Assembly: GCA_029555965.1 (NCBI GenBank)
Contig: JAKQHY010000055.1
Coordinates: 1 to 54,988 of the forward strand
Source of the DNA: Chloroflexota bacterium
GTDB lineage: Bacteria > Chloroflexota > Anaerolineae > B4-G1 > SLSP01
Direction: 5' to 3'
DNA length: 54,988 nt
A model generated the notes under the pieces. The model made no database searches, was not told where the DNA came from, and saw only the letters and a list, made by a program, of their open reading frames with translations. This document shows positions 43,064 through 51,935 of this stretch, one piece after another. Positions within the stretch are counted from its first letter, which is position 1, and the number at the start of each line of letters is the position of its first letter. Made by a program: the position numbers and the translations under genes.

Positions 43064-43756
43064 ATGAAAAATATCGGGCGCGTACTCGCGTGGACGGGTT
43101 TACTGGCTATTACTATCCTGGGAGTTTGGATTTTCATCTTGGCGCGCCAACAATTGTTAAAGTTGAGTGCCGATAGGCCGACTTTTTCGCTGCCGCAACC
43201 CCAATTGACCCCCACCATTTATCCCAGCTCGGCCACTATCATTGAAAGTGTGCAATCCCTCAGCCGTTTGGAAACTGCCACTTACCACATCGAAAAAGTG
43301 ATCACTGCCGAATCTGGACAAGGCCCGTTAGGCTTCCTCTTTGGCGACAAGCTGCTCCTCATAGCCTACGGCGAAGTGATCGCCGGCGTAGACCTCGGTC
43401 AGATCGGGCCAGGAGACCTGATGATTACCCCGGATGGAACGGTCTACATCCACCTGCCGCCGGTGGAAGTGTTTGTCGCCACTTTGAACAATCAGCGCAC
43501 CTACGTCTACGACCGACGCACCGGCGTTGGCGGACTGAACCCACAACTGGAGACGGCGGCCCGCCAGGAGGCCGAGCGACTCATTCTCCAGGCTGCCATC
43601 GAAGATGGATTAGAAACCAAAGCGGACGAAAACGCGCGCGATTTCTTGCGCTCGTTCTTAATCGGATTGAACGTAGAAAATGTAATTTTTGTTGATGTGC
43701 TGCCCACCCTCGTTCCCACCGCCCCGCTCACCCCGACCGTCACGCCGGCGCCCTAA
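43064..43756 (+). CDS. DUF4230-like membrane-anchored protein
   Basis: 230 residues. One N-terminal transmembrane helix (about 5-27) is followed by an extracytoplasmic domain with SLSRLETATYHIEKVITAES and LLLIAYGEVIAGVDLGQIGP, which fits DUF4230. The C-terminus is a Pro/Thr tail (PTLVPTAPLTPTVTPAP). No enzymatic motif is known. ATG 43064 has AGGAGG seven bases upstream; a TTG three bases earlier is less likely. It is followed closely by truD. Confidence 0.75.
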   Translation: MKNIGRVLAWTGLLAITILGVWIFILARQQLLKLSADRPTFSLPQPQLTPTIYPSSATIIESVQSLSRLETATYHIEKVITAESGQGPLGFLFGDKLLLIAYGEVIAGVDLGQIGPGDLMITPDGTVYIHLPPVEVFVATLNNQRTYVYDRRTGVGGLNPQLETAARQEAERLILQAAIEDGLETKADENARDFLRSFLIGLNVENVIFVDVLPTLVPTAPLTPTVTPAP

Positions 43757-43770
43757 ACAAGGACTTGTCT

Positions 43771-44943
43771 ATGCAGATCAAGCGCTTTCCTGAGGATTTT
43801 CAAGTCGAAGAAGATATTATGCTGCCTGAAAATCAAGGGGCGTATGCTTATTATCGTGTCGAGAAACGCGGCAGGCCAACCCTGATCGTGCGCGATGAGA
43901 TGGCCGCCAAGTTGAAAGTCACGCCCAGCGCACTCGTCTTTCCCGCGCTGAAGGATGCTTCCGCGGTGACTGTGCAGTACGCCAGCGTGCGCAAACATGG
44001 CCCCGAAGAAATCCGGGGCAGTGGCTTCGTGGCGCAGCGCGTGCAATGGGGGCCGCGCGCCCTGCGCCCCCGCGACCTGCGCGGCAACCGGTTCACCATG
44101 ACCATCCGCGAGCTGAGCCAGCCCCAGGCCACGGCCATGCATACAGAGTTGCGCACCCTGGAAACACAAGGCCTGCCCAACTACTTTGACGACCAGCGCT
44201 TCGGCTCATACTCCAATGATGGGTTTATCGGCAAAGCCATCTTGCAACGCGATGCGGAACAAGCAGTGCGCTTTTACCTGTCGGAAACGATGTTGGGCGA
44301 TCCGCAGAGCATCCGCGAGTTCAAAGCCCTGGTAAAAAGCCATTGGGGACAGTGGGGGTACCTGTTACACCTGGCGCCGCGCCCCTCCAACTATCGCAGC
44401 GTCATCACCTATCTAAAAGATCACCCTCATGAATACCGGAAAGCCGTCAACCTCATCCAGGATCGTCTGCTTTCTATCTACCTCTCGGCGTACCAGTCGT
44501 GGATTTGGAACAACATTTTGGCACACTATTTTGACAGCCATTTTCCAACCTCCCAATGGGTGGACATCATAGGGACTACTTTTCCGCTTCCACAACCCGG
44601 CCCGGCCCTGGAAAAGCTCCAGCAAATGCAAATTGACCTTCCCCGCTTGACCGCGCGCTATGATGAAGAGGTGCAAAAAGCGGCCGATGCCATCTTTGAA
44701 AAAGAAGGCTTGACGCTCAACGATTTCAAGGCGCGCATTTTGCGGCGAGTTTACCTTTCCAGAGGAGAACGACCGGCCTGGTTCACGCCGGCGGACGTGA
44801 CCGTTGGCGAGCCATTTGCCGATGACACGGAGTACGGGGACTGGGCTATCACCGTGAGCTTCACCTTGCAATCTGGCTATTATGCTCCGTTAGTCCTCAA
44901 GGCCGCCGCCGCCCGCATTGGCGCCGAATTTCGGGCGCGATAG
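43771..44943 (+). CDS. truD: tRNA pseudouridine(13) synthase TruD
   Basis: 390 residues. TruD motifs are present: an early FPEDFQVEE, the catalytic segment ALKDASAVTVQYAS with Asp62, and GLPNYFDDQRFGS. It makes pseudouridine at position 13 of certain tRNAs in the cytosol. ATG 43771 has AAGGA seven bases upstream and is preferred over a TTG two codons earlier. The gene is 15 bases after the DUF4230-like gene and nine bases before an MBL-fold gene, so the three may be co-transcribed. Confidence 0.93.
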   Translation: MQIKRFPEDFQVEEDIMLPENQGAYAYYRVEKRGRPTLIVRDEMAAKLKVTPSALVFPALKDASAVTVQYASVRKHGPEEIRGSGFVAQRVQWGPRALRPRDLRGNRFTMTIRELSQPQATAMHTELRTLETQGLPNYFDDQRFGSYSNDGFIGKAILQRDAEQAVRFYLSETMLGDPQSIREFKALVKSHWGQWGYLLHLAPRPSNYRSVITYLKDHPHEYRKAVNLIQDRLLSIYLSAYQSWIWNNILAHYFDSHFPTSQWVDIIGTTFPLPQPGPALEKLQQMQIDLPRLTARYDEEVQKAADAIFEKEGLTLNDFKARILRRVYLSRGERPAWFTPADVTVGEPFADDTEYGDWAITVSFTLQSGYYAPLVLKAAAARIGAEFRAR

Positions 44944-44952
44944 GAACCGTCT

Positions 44953-45735
44953 ATGACGACATTCCCCTATGTAGTCCCTCTGGGTGTGGCTGCGGCCCTG
45001 CCCGACGCCGACAACGCCAATACCTACCTGGCCGTGGTCGGCCAGAACGGTTACTGGCTGGTGGATTGCGCCGACAGCCCCATTGGACGCCTGCAACGCG
45101 CCGGCCTTGACCCGTTGGCCGTGCAGGGCATCATCATCACCCACATGCACCCCGATCACGTCTACGGCCTCCCCGCCTATCTTTTGGGCATGCTTTTACT
45201 CGCCTGGAAAGACGACGCCTGGCAGGCGCCCCCGCTGACTCTCTATGCACTCCCAGAAGTGCTGGCCCAGGTACAGACGTTGCTCGGCATCTTTGCGTCC
45301 CAATCCTGGTTTGAGCTAATCCCTTTGATCTACCGCCCCATCTCGCCGGAGCCGGCGGCGCCCGTCGCCGAGACCGCCGATTTCACCATCACCGCTTCAC
45401 CCACTGAACATTCCGTGCCTTCCATCGCCCTGCGCTTCGCGGCCCATCCCGGCGAGCGCGCCTTCGTCTACTCCAGCGACACCTTCCCCTGCGCCGCCGT
45501 CGAGACGCTGGCGCGGGATGCCGCCTTGCTCTTTCACGAAGCCACCGACTCCGACAACGCTCACACTCGCCCCGCCGCCGCCGGCGTCGTCGCCCAACGC
45601 GCAAATGTGAAACGTCTGGTTCTCATTCACTATCGCACTGACCCACACGCCATGGCCTACGCCCTCGCCGAAGCCCCAAAAACCTTCGCCGGCCCCGTCG
45701 AATTGGCCCAGGCCTTCCACACCTATTCCTGGTGA
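44953..45735 (+). CDS. MBL-fold metallo-hydrolase (RNase Z-like)
   Basis: 260 residues with the metallo-beta-lactamase fold. The first metal motif is THMHPDHVYGLP, a later Asp lies in YSSDTFPC, and RNase Z-like elements are LLFHEATD, HTRPAAAGVVAQRANVKRLV and LIHY. It is similar to RNase Z/arylsulfatase-type hydrolases and is probably cytosolic. TAGGA, overlapping the truD stop, serves as ribosome binding site. Confidence 0.85.
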   Translation: MTTFPYVVPLGVAAALPDADNANTYLAVVGQNGYWLVDCADSPIGRLQRAGLDPLAVQGIIITHMHPDHVYGLPAYLLGMLLLAWKDDAWQAPPLTLYALPEVLAQVQTLLGIFASQSWFELIPLIYRPISPEPAAPVAETADFTITASPTEHSVPSIALRFAAHPGERAFVYSSDTFPCAAVETLARDAALLFHEATDSDNAHTRPAAAGVVAQRANVKRLVLIHYRTDPHAMAYALAEAPKTFAGPVELAQAFHTYSW

Positions 45736-45787
45736 CTCTCGCTGGCGCGGTCAGAGACCGGCCATAGCGTTCCTCCAAGTGGTAACT

Positions 45788-45840
45788 TTCCTCACCCCCT
45801 CACCCCCTCTCCCTCTCTCCCCCCTCTTTCTTCCCACTCA
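45788..45840. repeat. CT-rich CTCACCCC/CTCTCCCC octamer array
   Basis: CTCACCCC and CTCTCCC units repeat with about 8-bp spacing up to the murJ promoter. The same type reappears inside the first codons of the gene at 53815. Confidence 0.85.
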
Positions 45841-45857
45841 TGCTATAATCCCCCCGT
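45841..45857 (+). promoter_or_regulatory. Extended -10 promoter giving leaderless murJ mRNA
   Basis: TGCTATAAT (45841-45849) is an extended -10 box with a perfect TATAAT, eight bases before ATG 45858. Transcription should start at the start codon; no ribosome binding site is present. Confidence 0.65.
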
Positions 45858-47408
45858 ATGGAAAAGAGCCAACAGCAAATCACCCGCGCCGCCGCTCTGG
45901 TGATGGTCGCCTTCGCCGTCAGCCGCATTCTGGGACTGGTGCGGCAGATGGTTTTCAGTCACTACTTCGGCGCCGGCCCGGAGATGGATGCCTACGTCGC
46001 CGCGATCCGCATCCCCGACGCCCTCTTTATGATCATCGCCGGCGGCGCGCTGGGATCGGCCTTCATCCCCCTCTTCGCTGCGCGGATCACGTTGGGCGAA
46101 ACCGGCGCGGCCTGGCGGCTGGCCTCCGCCATTGTCAACCTCCTGCTCGTCGTTCTGGTGCCCATCACGCTGCTGTGCATCCTGCTGGCGCCGTGGTTGG
46201 TGCAGACCCTGATCGCGCCCGCCCTGCCTCCTGATATTCAGGCGCAAACCGCCGCCCTGATGCGCGTGATGCTCCTCTCCACGGCCATCTTCGGTGTGAG
46301 CGGCATTGTGATGGGCGTCCTCAACGCGCACCAGCACTTTCTGCTCCCGGCTATTGCTCCGGTGCTGTACAACCTAGCTCTCATCGGCGGCGCGATCTGG
46401 GGGGGATGCACCGGCATCGGCACGATGGGCGTGGCGATAGGGATGGTCGTGGGCGCCGCGAGTCACCTGTTGATTCAAGTCCCCGGTCTGCTGCGCCATC
46501 ACATGCGCTACACCTTGACTCTCGGCAGAGGCGACGCCGGCGTGCTCGAAGTCGGGCGGTTGATGATCCCGCGGATGCTCGGCGTGGCCGCCTGGCAACT
46601 CAATCTGGTGGTCAGCAACAACTTCGCTTCGTGGTGGGGCGTGGGCGCGATCTCCGCGCTGGATTACGCCTATCATCTGATGTTGCTGCCGCAGGGCATC
46701 TTCGCGCAGGCCGTGGGGACGGCGGCTTTCCCCACCTTCGCGGCGCAGGCCGCGCGCGGCGCATTTGATGAGCTGCGCGCCACCCTGCTGGCGACGTTCC
46801 GCATGGTGCTGGCGATCACCCTGCCGGCCTCCGCCGGACTGATCCTGTTGGGCCGTCCGTTGATCGCCATGCTGTTTCAATACGGCGCGTTTGACGTGGA
46901 TGCCACCCACGGCGTGGCCTGGGCGTTGAGTATGTTCGTGCTCGGCCTGGTGGCCTACGCGGCGGTGGAAGTGCTGGCGCGCGCGTTTTACGCCCTGCAA
47001 GACACCTGGACGCCGGCCTGGGCCGCGGTCGTCTCCGTCGTCCTCAACGTCCTGCTGAGCTTCGCTTTCCCGCCGCTGTTTGACCGCGCCGGCCCGCCCG
47101 CGCACGCCGGGCTGGCCCTCGCCAACGCCGTCGCCACCACCCTGGAAATGCTCATCCTCCTGGCCATCGTCTACCGGCGCATCCACGGCTTCAACGTCCG
47201 CCGGCTGCTGGGCTTCACCCTGCGCGCGCTCGGCGCGACGCTTGGTATGAGCGCGGGGCTGTGGATCTGGCTGACCGTGACGCCGCCCAATGCGTGGCTG
47301 CAAACCCTCGGCGGCATCGCCCTGGGCGTCCTTCTTTACGCTGGGATGGCAGTACTCTTCCGTATTGACGAACTGAACCAGGCGATGCTCACTTTGCTGC
47401 GTCGTTGA
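45858..47408 (+). CDS. murJ: Lipid II flippase MurJ (MviN)
   Basis: 516 residues with about fourteen transmembrane helices, the MVF/MATE-like fold. Family signatures are FAVSRILGLVRQMVFSHYFG, then GPEMDAYVAAIRIPD and, later, ALDYAYHLMLLPQGIFAQAV and RAFYALQDTW. It flips lipid II across the cytoplasmic membrane for peptidoglycan synthesis. It lacks the C-terminal pseudokinase domain of mycobacterial MviN. A leaderless promoter lies immediately upstream. Confidence 0.93.
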   Translation: MEKSQQQITRAAALVMVAFAVSRILGLVRQMVFSHYFGAGPEMDAYVAAIRIPDALFMIIAGGALGSAFIPLFAARITLGETGAAWRLASAIVNLLLVVLVPITLLCILLAPWLVQTLIAPALPPDIQAQTAALMRVMLLSTAIFGVSGIVMGVLNAHQHFLLPAIAPVLYNLALIGGAIWGGCTGIGTMGVAIGMVVGAASHLLIQVPGLLRHHMRYTLTLGRGDAGVLEVGRLMIPRMLGVAAWQLNLVVSNNFASWWGVGAISALDYAYHLMLLPQGIFAQAVGTAAFPTFAAQAARGAFDELRATLLATFRMVLAITLPASAGLILLGRPLIAMLFQYGAFDVDATHGVAWALSMFVLGLVAYAAVEVLARAFYALQDTWTPAWAAVVSVVLNVLLSFAFPPLFDRAGPPAHAGLALANAVATTLEMLILLAIVYRRIHGFNVRRLLGFTLRALGATLGMSAGLWIWLTVTPPNAWLQTLGGIALGVLLYAGMAVLFRIDELNQAMLTLLRR

Positions 47409-47429
47409 CCGAAATGAGAATCTCTGATA

Positions 47430-47512
47430 GGACGCGAAAAAACACGGAAAAACACGGATAAGAACAAAATGAAAAAAAATCCGTGTCCGTCCGTGTTTGT
47501 CCGTGTTCCATT
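47430..47512. repeat. ACACGGA / TCCGTGT inverted repeats
   Basis: AAAACACGGAAAAACACGGAT is mirrored by ATCCGTGTCCGTCCGTGTTTGTCCGTGTT across an A-rich loop. It lies after the murJ stop and may end or stabilise its mRNA. Confidence 0.85.
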
Positions 47513-47551
47513 CCTAATCTGCTGAATCTGCTCAATCTGCTGACAGAAAAG
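47513..47551. repeat. AATCTGCT 9-mer arm, third copy
   Basis: TAATCTGCTGAATCTGCTCA and onwards, ending CTGACAGAAAAG, matches the right arm and tail of the cassettes at 175-251 and 9494-9549. It again lies directly before a start codon. Confidence 0.88.
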
Positions 47552-47559
47552 CAAATCCA

Positions 47560-48441
47560 ATGACTTTAATCACCCTCACCACCGACTTTGGCCTGCAAGA
47601 CACCTATGTAGGCGTCATGAAAGGCGTGATCGCCGGGATCGCGCCGGGCGTCCCGTGCATTGACCTCACCCACACCATCCCCGCGCAGGATGTGCAGAGC
47701 GCGGCCTACTGGCTGTGGACGGCGCTGCCGTACTTCCCGCCGGATTCCATCCACCTGGCCGTGGTAGACCCTGGCGTGGGAACGGAACGGCGCGCGCTGG
47801 CGGCGCAGACCGCATGGGGCATTGTGGTGGGGCCGGACAACGGCGTCTTTTCCTACGTCTGGGAAGCCGCGCCGCCGCGCCAGATCGTCGCCCTGGAAAA
47901 CCCCGCCTACCGTCTGCCTGCGCCCAGCGCAACCTTCCACGGACGCGACGTCTTCGCACCGGCGGCGGCGCACCTCGCGCGCGGCATCCCGCTGACAGAG
48001 TTTGGCCCGCCCATCTCCGATCCAGTGAAACTGCCCGCGCCCCATCTGGAAAGCGATGAGCAGAGCCTTGCAGGTGCCGTCATCGCCATTGACCACTTCG
48101 GCAACGCCATCACCAGCATCGGGCGGCTGGTGTGGAACGGCGGCCTCCTGCGTCTCGACCCGGCGTTCGGCCAGGGGCAGGCGCTCACGCTCAACCCGGC
48201 GCGCATGAGCGTCCACGTCGCCGGGCGCGACCTCGGCCTGGTGCGTCACACCTATGCAGACGCTTCCGCCGGGGCGCCGTTGGCCCTCATCGGCAGCGCG
48301 GGGATGCTGGAAATCGCCGTCAACCGGGGTCACGCTGTCCATGAATTAGGGGTGACCCTAGATACGCCGGTAGTGTTGCGTACAAGCAGGGATGAGGGAT
48401 CAGGGATTGGGGATGAGGGATCAGGCCGCCTCAATCCCTAA
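47560..48441 (+). CDS. S-adenosyl-L-methionine hydrolase (adenosine-forming), DUF62 family
   Basis: 293 residues. The family motifs are LTTDFGLQDTYVGVMKG at the start, HLAVVDPGVGTERR (about 66-79), GPDNGVFSYVW and FHGRDVFAPAAAHLA. Characterised members (SAM hydroxide adenosyltransferases) split SAM to adenosine and methionine; halogenase relatives share the fold. The extra loop of fluorinases is not evident, so the hydrolase role is favoured. The C-terminal tail EGSGIGDEGSGR and the stop codon are encoded by GGGATGA heptamers. Confidence 0.88.
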   Translation: MTLITLTTDFGLQDTYVGVMKGVIAGIAPGVPCIDLTHTIPAQDVQSAAYWLWTALPYFPPDSIHLAVVDPGVGTERRALAAQTAWGIVVGPDNGVFSYVWEAAPPRQIVALENPAYRLPAPSATFHGRDVFAPAAAHLARGIPLTEFGPPISDPVKLPAPHLESDEQSLAGAVIAIDHFGNAITSIGRLVWNGGLLRLDPAFGQGQALTLNPARMSVHVAGRDLGLVRHTYADASAGAPLALIGSAGMLEIAVNRGHAVHELGVTLDTPVVLRTSRDEGSGIGDEGSGRLNP

Positions 48442-48458
48442 TCCCTCATTCCCAATCA
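48389..48458. repeat. GGGATGA/GGGATCA heptamers, inverted
   Basis: Five head-to-tail heptamers (GGGATGA, GGGATCA, GGGATTG, GGGATGA, GGGATCA) are mirrored by CCCTAATCCCTCATTCCC. The first half is the coding tail of the SAM hydrolase gene; the second half follows or includes its stop. Confidence 0.92.
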
Positions 48459-48476
48459 CTATTTTAAGGAAGCGCT

Positions 48477-49019
48477 ATGAATCCAAATTACTGTTTCGTT
48501 CCAATGACGCAAGAATACGCTACTGAAATGGTACACACCTGGAAATACGCGGGTGAATATGCCATCTACGATTCTGACAAGGAAGCCGACCACCTGCTGG
48601 ATTCCGAGGGTTGGGGGCGGGGCATTTTTGCCGTGCTCAACCCGGCAGGTGATTTCATCGGAGAGGTTTCCGTCGAGTTCTATGACGCACAGGAAAACTG
48701 TACCGAATACACAGAATATGGCAATGAGGCCTTGATCAACCAACGCGAACTATGGATCGGTTTTGGCCTGCGCCCCGACCTGGTCGGCGGCGGGCATGGA
48801 AGCGAGTTTGTCGCCGCCGCCGTCGAGTTTGCCGTCCGCCAATGCCGTTATCACGGCGACTACGCTCACCTGGGCGTCGCCCAATTCAACCAGCGCGCTA
48901 TCAAAGCCTACCAAAAAGCCGGATTTGAAATCTACGACCAGACCACCGGCGCCATCGGCGCCGAGACCTTTGAATGTTTCTACATGCGGAAGAAATTGCG
49001 AGAGGCGAGTGAGGAGTGA
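48477..49019 (+). CDS. GNAT family N-acetyltransferase
   Basis: 180 residues. The GNAT motif A is WIGFGLRPDLVGGGHGSEFV and motif B is FNQRAIKAYQKAGFEIYDQT. The acceptor is unknown. AAGGAAGCGCT precedes ATG 48477. The last residues (REASEE) and the stop are encoded by the start of a GAGTGAG heptamer block, so the C-terminal end may be repeat-derived. Confidence 0.85.
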   Translation: MNPNYCFVPMTQEYATEMVHTWKYAGEYAIYDSDKEADHLLDSEGWGRGIFAVLNPAGDFIGEVSVEFYDAQENCTEYTEYGNEALINQRELWIGFGLRPDLVGGGHGSEFVAAAVEFAVRQCRYHGDYAHLGVAQFNQRAIKAYQKAGFEIYDQTTGAIGAETFECFYMRKKLREASEE

Positions 49020-49160
49020 GGAGTGAGAAATTAGGAGTGAGGTGTGAGGTGTTGCGGATCAGCGGATCAGCGGATCAGCGAATCCTAACTCGCAACCCCT
49101 AACTCGCAACCCCTAACTCGCCACTCCTCACTCAGTCCTCAGTCCTCAGCACTCAGCACT
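49005..49160. repeat. Composite repeat block (GAGTGAG, GCGGATCA, CTAACTCGCAACCC, CCTCAGT)
   Basis: 156 bases made of GAGTGAG heptamers, GCGGATCA octamers, 14-mers CTAACTCGCAACCC (two heptamers) and CCTCAGT/ACTCAGC heptamers. The GAGTGAG part and the ACTC part are complementary overall. It shares cassettes, in similar order, with 26467-26565. It ends at the AAAGGAG of murA. Confidence 0.93.
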
Positions 49161-49177
49161 AAAAAAAGGAGCGAACA

Positions 49178-50479
49178 ATGAACGACTACTTTGTCATTGA
49201 AGGTGGACATCCCCTCAAAGGGGAAATCACGCCGGGCGGCAACAAGAACGCGGCGCTACCCCTGCTGGCCGCTGCGCTGCTGACCGACGAGCCGGTCACG
49301 CTGCGCAACCTCCCGGCCATCCGCGACGTGGAAGTGATGGGCGATTTGCTTGAAGTGCTAGGCGTGCAGGTGACGCGCCAGGACGCCCAGACCTGGACGC
49401 TGCACGCGCAGAACGTCCACCTGCCGCAAACGGGCATGGATCGGGAACAGTTCCGCGCCATTCGCGGCTCTATCCTGATGGCTGGGCCGCTACTGGCGCG
49501 GTTGGGCCAGGTCGAAATCCCCTCCCCCGGCGGCGACATGATCGGCCGTCGCCGCGTGGACACGCACTTCCTGGCCTTCCAGGAACTCGGCGGCACCCTC
49601 ACCCTGGAAAGCGGCGGCATTCACGTCAGCGCGGATAAACTGCGCGGCGCGGACATCCTGCTCGACCAGGCCAGCGTCACCGGCACGGAAAACGCCGTGA
49701 TGGCGGCGGCGCTGGCAGAGGGCACCACCGTCCTGCGCAACGCCGCCTCCGAGCCGCACGTCCAGGATTTGTGCCGGATGCTCAACCAGATGGGCGCCAA
49801 CATCAATGGCATCGGCTCCAACACCCTCATCATCGAAGGCGTCGCCCGCCTGCACGGCGCAGATTTCACCCTCCCCTCCGACCACATCGAGGTGGGCAGT
49901 TACCTGGCGCTGGCTGCCGCCACCCACGGCGAGCTGCTCATCCGCAACGCCGTCCCCCACAACCTGCGCATGACCCTGATGACCTTCGAGCGACTGGGCG
50001 TCCGAGCCGAAGTGCGCGGCGACGACCTGTTCGTGTCCTCCGGGCAATCGCTCAAAATCGTGCCGGATATGGGCGGCGCGATTCCCTCCATCGCCGATGA
50101 GCCGTGGCCGGCCTTCCCCGCCGACCTGATGAGCATTGCGTTGGTGCTGGCGACCCAATGCGAAGGAGTGGTCATCTTCCACGAAAAAATGTTCGAGAGC
50201 CGTCTATACTTCGTGGACAAACTTATCCCAATGGGGGCGCGCATCGTCCTCTGCGATCCACACCGCGCCCTGGTCTACGGCCCTTCGCAACTTCATGGCG
50301 ACTTAATGGAAAGCCCTGACATCCGCGCAGGTATGGCAATGTTGATTGCGTCCCTGGCGGCGGAAGGCGTCAGCACCATCCACAATATCCGCCAGATTGA
50401 TCGGGGGTATGCCCGCATTGAAGAAAAGCTGATCCCGCTCGGCGCGCGCATCCAGCGCCTGCAACGCGGCAATGACTGA
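49178..50479 (+). CDS. murA: UDP-N-acetylglucosamine 1-carboxyvinyltransferase (MurA), Cys-to-Asp type
   Basis: 433 residues, full length. Motifs are the N-terminal GGNKNAALPLLAAALLT (with the catalytic-site Lys), FRAIRGSILMAGPLLARLG, and PGGDMIGRRRVDTH. In most MurA proteins the PGG motif is followed by the Cys that fosfomycin modifies; here it is Asp120, as in mycobacterial and some other MurA enzymes. It adds enolpyruvate from PEP to UDP-GlcNAc, the first step of peptidoglycan synthesis. AAAGGAG lies before ATG 49178. Confidence 0.95.
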   Translation: MNDYFVIEGGHPLKGEITPGGNKNAALPLLAAALLTDEPVTLRNLPAIRDVEVMGDLLEVLGVQVTRQDAQTWTLHAQNVHLPQTGMDREQFRAIRGSILMAGPLLARLGQVEIPSPGGDMIGRRRVDTHFLAFQELGGTLTLESGGIHVSADKLRGADILLDQASVTGTENAVMAAALAEGTTVLRNAASEPHVQDLCRMLNQMGANINGIGSNTLIIEGVARLHGADFTLPSDHIEVGSYLALAAATHGELLIRNAVPHNLRMTLMTFERLGVRAEVRGDDLFVSSGQSLKIVPDMGGAIPSIADEPWPAFPADLMSIALVLATQCEGVVIFHEKMFESRLYFVDKLIPMGARIVLCDPHRALVYGPSQLHGDLMESPDIRAGMAMLIASLAAEGVSTIHNIRQIDRGYARIEEKLIPLGARIQRLQRGND

Positions 50480-50487
50480 GTGTTTCA

Positions 50488-50537
50488 CGCGAAGGCGCAA
50501 AGACGCAAAGAAATTTTAAAAACTCTGCGTCTCTGCG
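50488..50537. repeat. GCGCAAAGA / TCTGCGTCTC inverted repeats
   Basis: GGCGCAAAGACGCAAAG is mirrored imperfectly by CTCTGCGTCTCTGCGTT around an AT-rich loop. It fills the gap between murA and the exonuclease gene. Related to 866-895 and 53727-53752. Confidence 0.82.
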
Positions 50538-50547
50538 TTAATCTCTT

Positions 50548-51825
50548 ATGGAAAACAAATTCCAGCGCAAACTCCACCGGCTGGGCGTGGTGAAGGGGAT
50601 CAAGGGCCTCAAATCCCCGCCGCGCCCGGTCGAAATTACGCCGCCCCCCGCGCCGCCCGCTACGCTGCCGGGCATCGAAGTTCCCACGGCGCACGGGCCG
50701 GTCTGGGTGGATCGGCGCGTGTACGACGCCGCCTACCGCCATGGAACCTACGCGCTGGGCGACGTGGCGCAGTGCTCGGTGGACGCGCTGGCGCTGCTCG
50801 GCGAGGCCGGATTGGGCGCGCGCCCGCTCTTCCTCGACACGGAGACGACCGGGCTGGCGGGCGGCGCGGGCACGCTCGTCTTCCTCACCGGCGTCGCGCT
50901 CTGGGATGAGGCGCAGTTGACGCTCCATCAAGTCTTCCTGCGCGATCCCGCCGAAGAACCCGCCGCGCTCCACTACCTCGCCGACGTGCTCGCCTCCGCC
51001 ACCGGCCTCGTCACCTTCAACGGGCGCGGCTTCGACGTGCCGCTGCTGCAAAACCGCTTCATCCTCAACCGGCTGCCGCCCCAATGGACGACCCGGCCGC
51101 ACCTCGACTTGCTCTCCGTGGCGCGGCAACTCTGGCGCGACCATCTTCCCTTGCGGCGGCTGGGTGAGCTGGAGACGCACATCCTCGGCGTGACTCGCGC
51201 CGAGACGGACATTGACTCGGCCCTCATCCCCGAAATGTACGTCAACTACCTGCGCACCGGCGCGACGGGCGACATGGCGCGCATCTTCTACCACAACCTG
51301 GTGGACGTGCTGAGCCTCGTCACATTGTTGACGCACACGGCGCGGATGGCAGCCGCGCCGGAGCCGCTGCATCTGGCTGCCGGGGAGTGGGCCGGCATGG
51401 GTCGCGTCTACGACCGGGCCGGGCGTGAGGCGGACGCGCTCGCCGCGTGGGAGCGCGCCCTCTCCGGCGACGCCGGCGACCTCGACCCCGCGTGCGCCGC
51501 CCGGCTCTGGCGTGAGATCGGCGCGCGTCACCGCCGCGCTGGCGCGTGGGAGTCCGCCTGCGCCGCCTGGGAGGCCTGGGCCGCGCGCCTCCCGCTCGAT
51601 GTCGAGCCGCTGATCGAGCGCGCCAAGTATGACGAGTGGACGGCCCGCGACCTCGATGCCGCCCTCGCCGAAACCATCGCCGCTCTAGAACGTGCATCCC
51701 AACAACAGCGCGGCCCCATGCGCACACTGCTCATCGCCGATTTGCGTCACCGCCAGGAACGGTTGGAGCGAAAAAGAGCGAATGAGCGGATCAGCGAGAA
51801 AGCGGATCAGCGAAAAAGCGAGTGA
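50548..51825 (+). CDS. YprB-like RNase H-fold exonuclease
   Basis: 425 residues. The DnaQ/RNase_H_2-type exonuclease domain has PLFLDTETTGLAGGAGTLVF (first acidic motif, about residues 92-110), TFNGRGFDVPLLQNRF and, at the end, YHNLVDVLSLVTLL with the final Asp. TPR-like helices follow (about 270-400). Related YprB proteins are uncharacterised nucleases. The tail KRANERISEKADQRKSE is encoded by GAGCGGATCAGCG-type repeats. No ribosome binding site is evident before ATG 50548. Confidence 0.82.
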   Translation: MENKFQRKLHRLGVVKGIKGLKSPPRPVEITPPPAPPATLPGIEVPTAHGPVWVDRRVYDAAYRHGTYALGDVAQCSVDALALLGEAGLGARPLFLDTETTGLAGGAGTLVFLTGVALWDEAQLTLHQVFLRDPAEEPAALHYLADVLASATGLVTFNGRGFDVPLLQNRFILNRLPPQWTTRPHLDLLSVARQLWRDHLPLRRLGELETHILGVTRAETDIDSALIPEMYVNYLRTGATGDMARIFYHNLVDVLSLVTLLTHTARMAAAPEPLHLAAGEWAGMGRVYDRAGREADALAAWERALSGDAGDLDPACAARLWREIGARHRRAGAWESACAAWEAWAARLPLDVEPLIERAKYDEWTARDLDAALAETIAALERASQQQRGPMRTLLIADLRHRQERLERKRANERISEKADQRKSE

Positions 51826-51930
51826 GCGAGCATCCAGCATCGAGCATCCAGCATCCAGCATCGAGCATCCAGCATCGAGCATCCAGTATCGAGCATCCAG
51901 CATCCAGCATCCAAAATCCAAAATCAGGAG
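51775..51930. repeat. Composite block: GCGGATCA octamers, GCATCCA/GCATCGA heptamers, CCAAAAT units
   Basis: The 3' end of the exonuclease gene consists of AGCGGATC-type units. These run into about twelve heptamers GCATCCA or GCATCGA (51830-51910) and CCAAAATCCAAAATC. The block ends at the AGGAG of rdgB. Every reading frame through the heptamers is open, which creates spurious low-complexity reading frames. Confidence 0.95.
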
Positions 51931-51935
51931 TCCTT

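Noticed and set aside
49005-49160. Possible CRISPR or attachment site
   Set aside because: The repeats are short, contiguous and of several kinds; no integrase gene or tRNA is nearby.
51685-51921. Minus-strand frame with repeats such as MLDAGCSMLDAG
   Set aside because: It is translation of the GCATCCA heptamers, which are open in all frames; no ribosome binding site or conserved domain.
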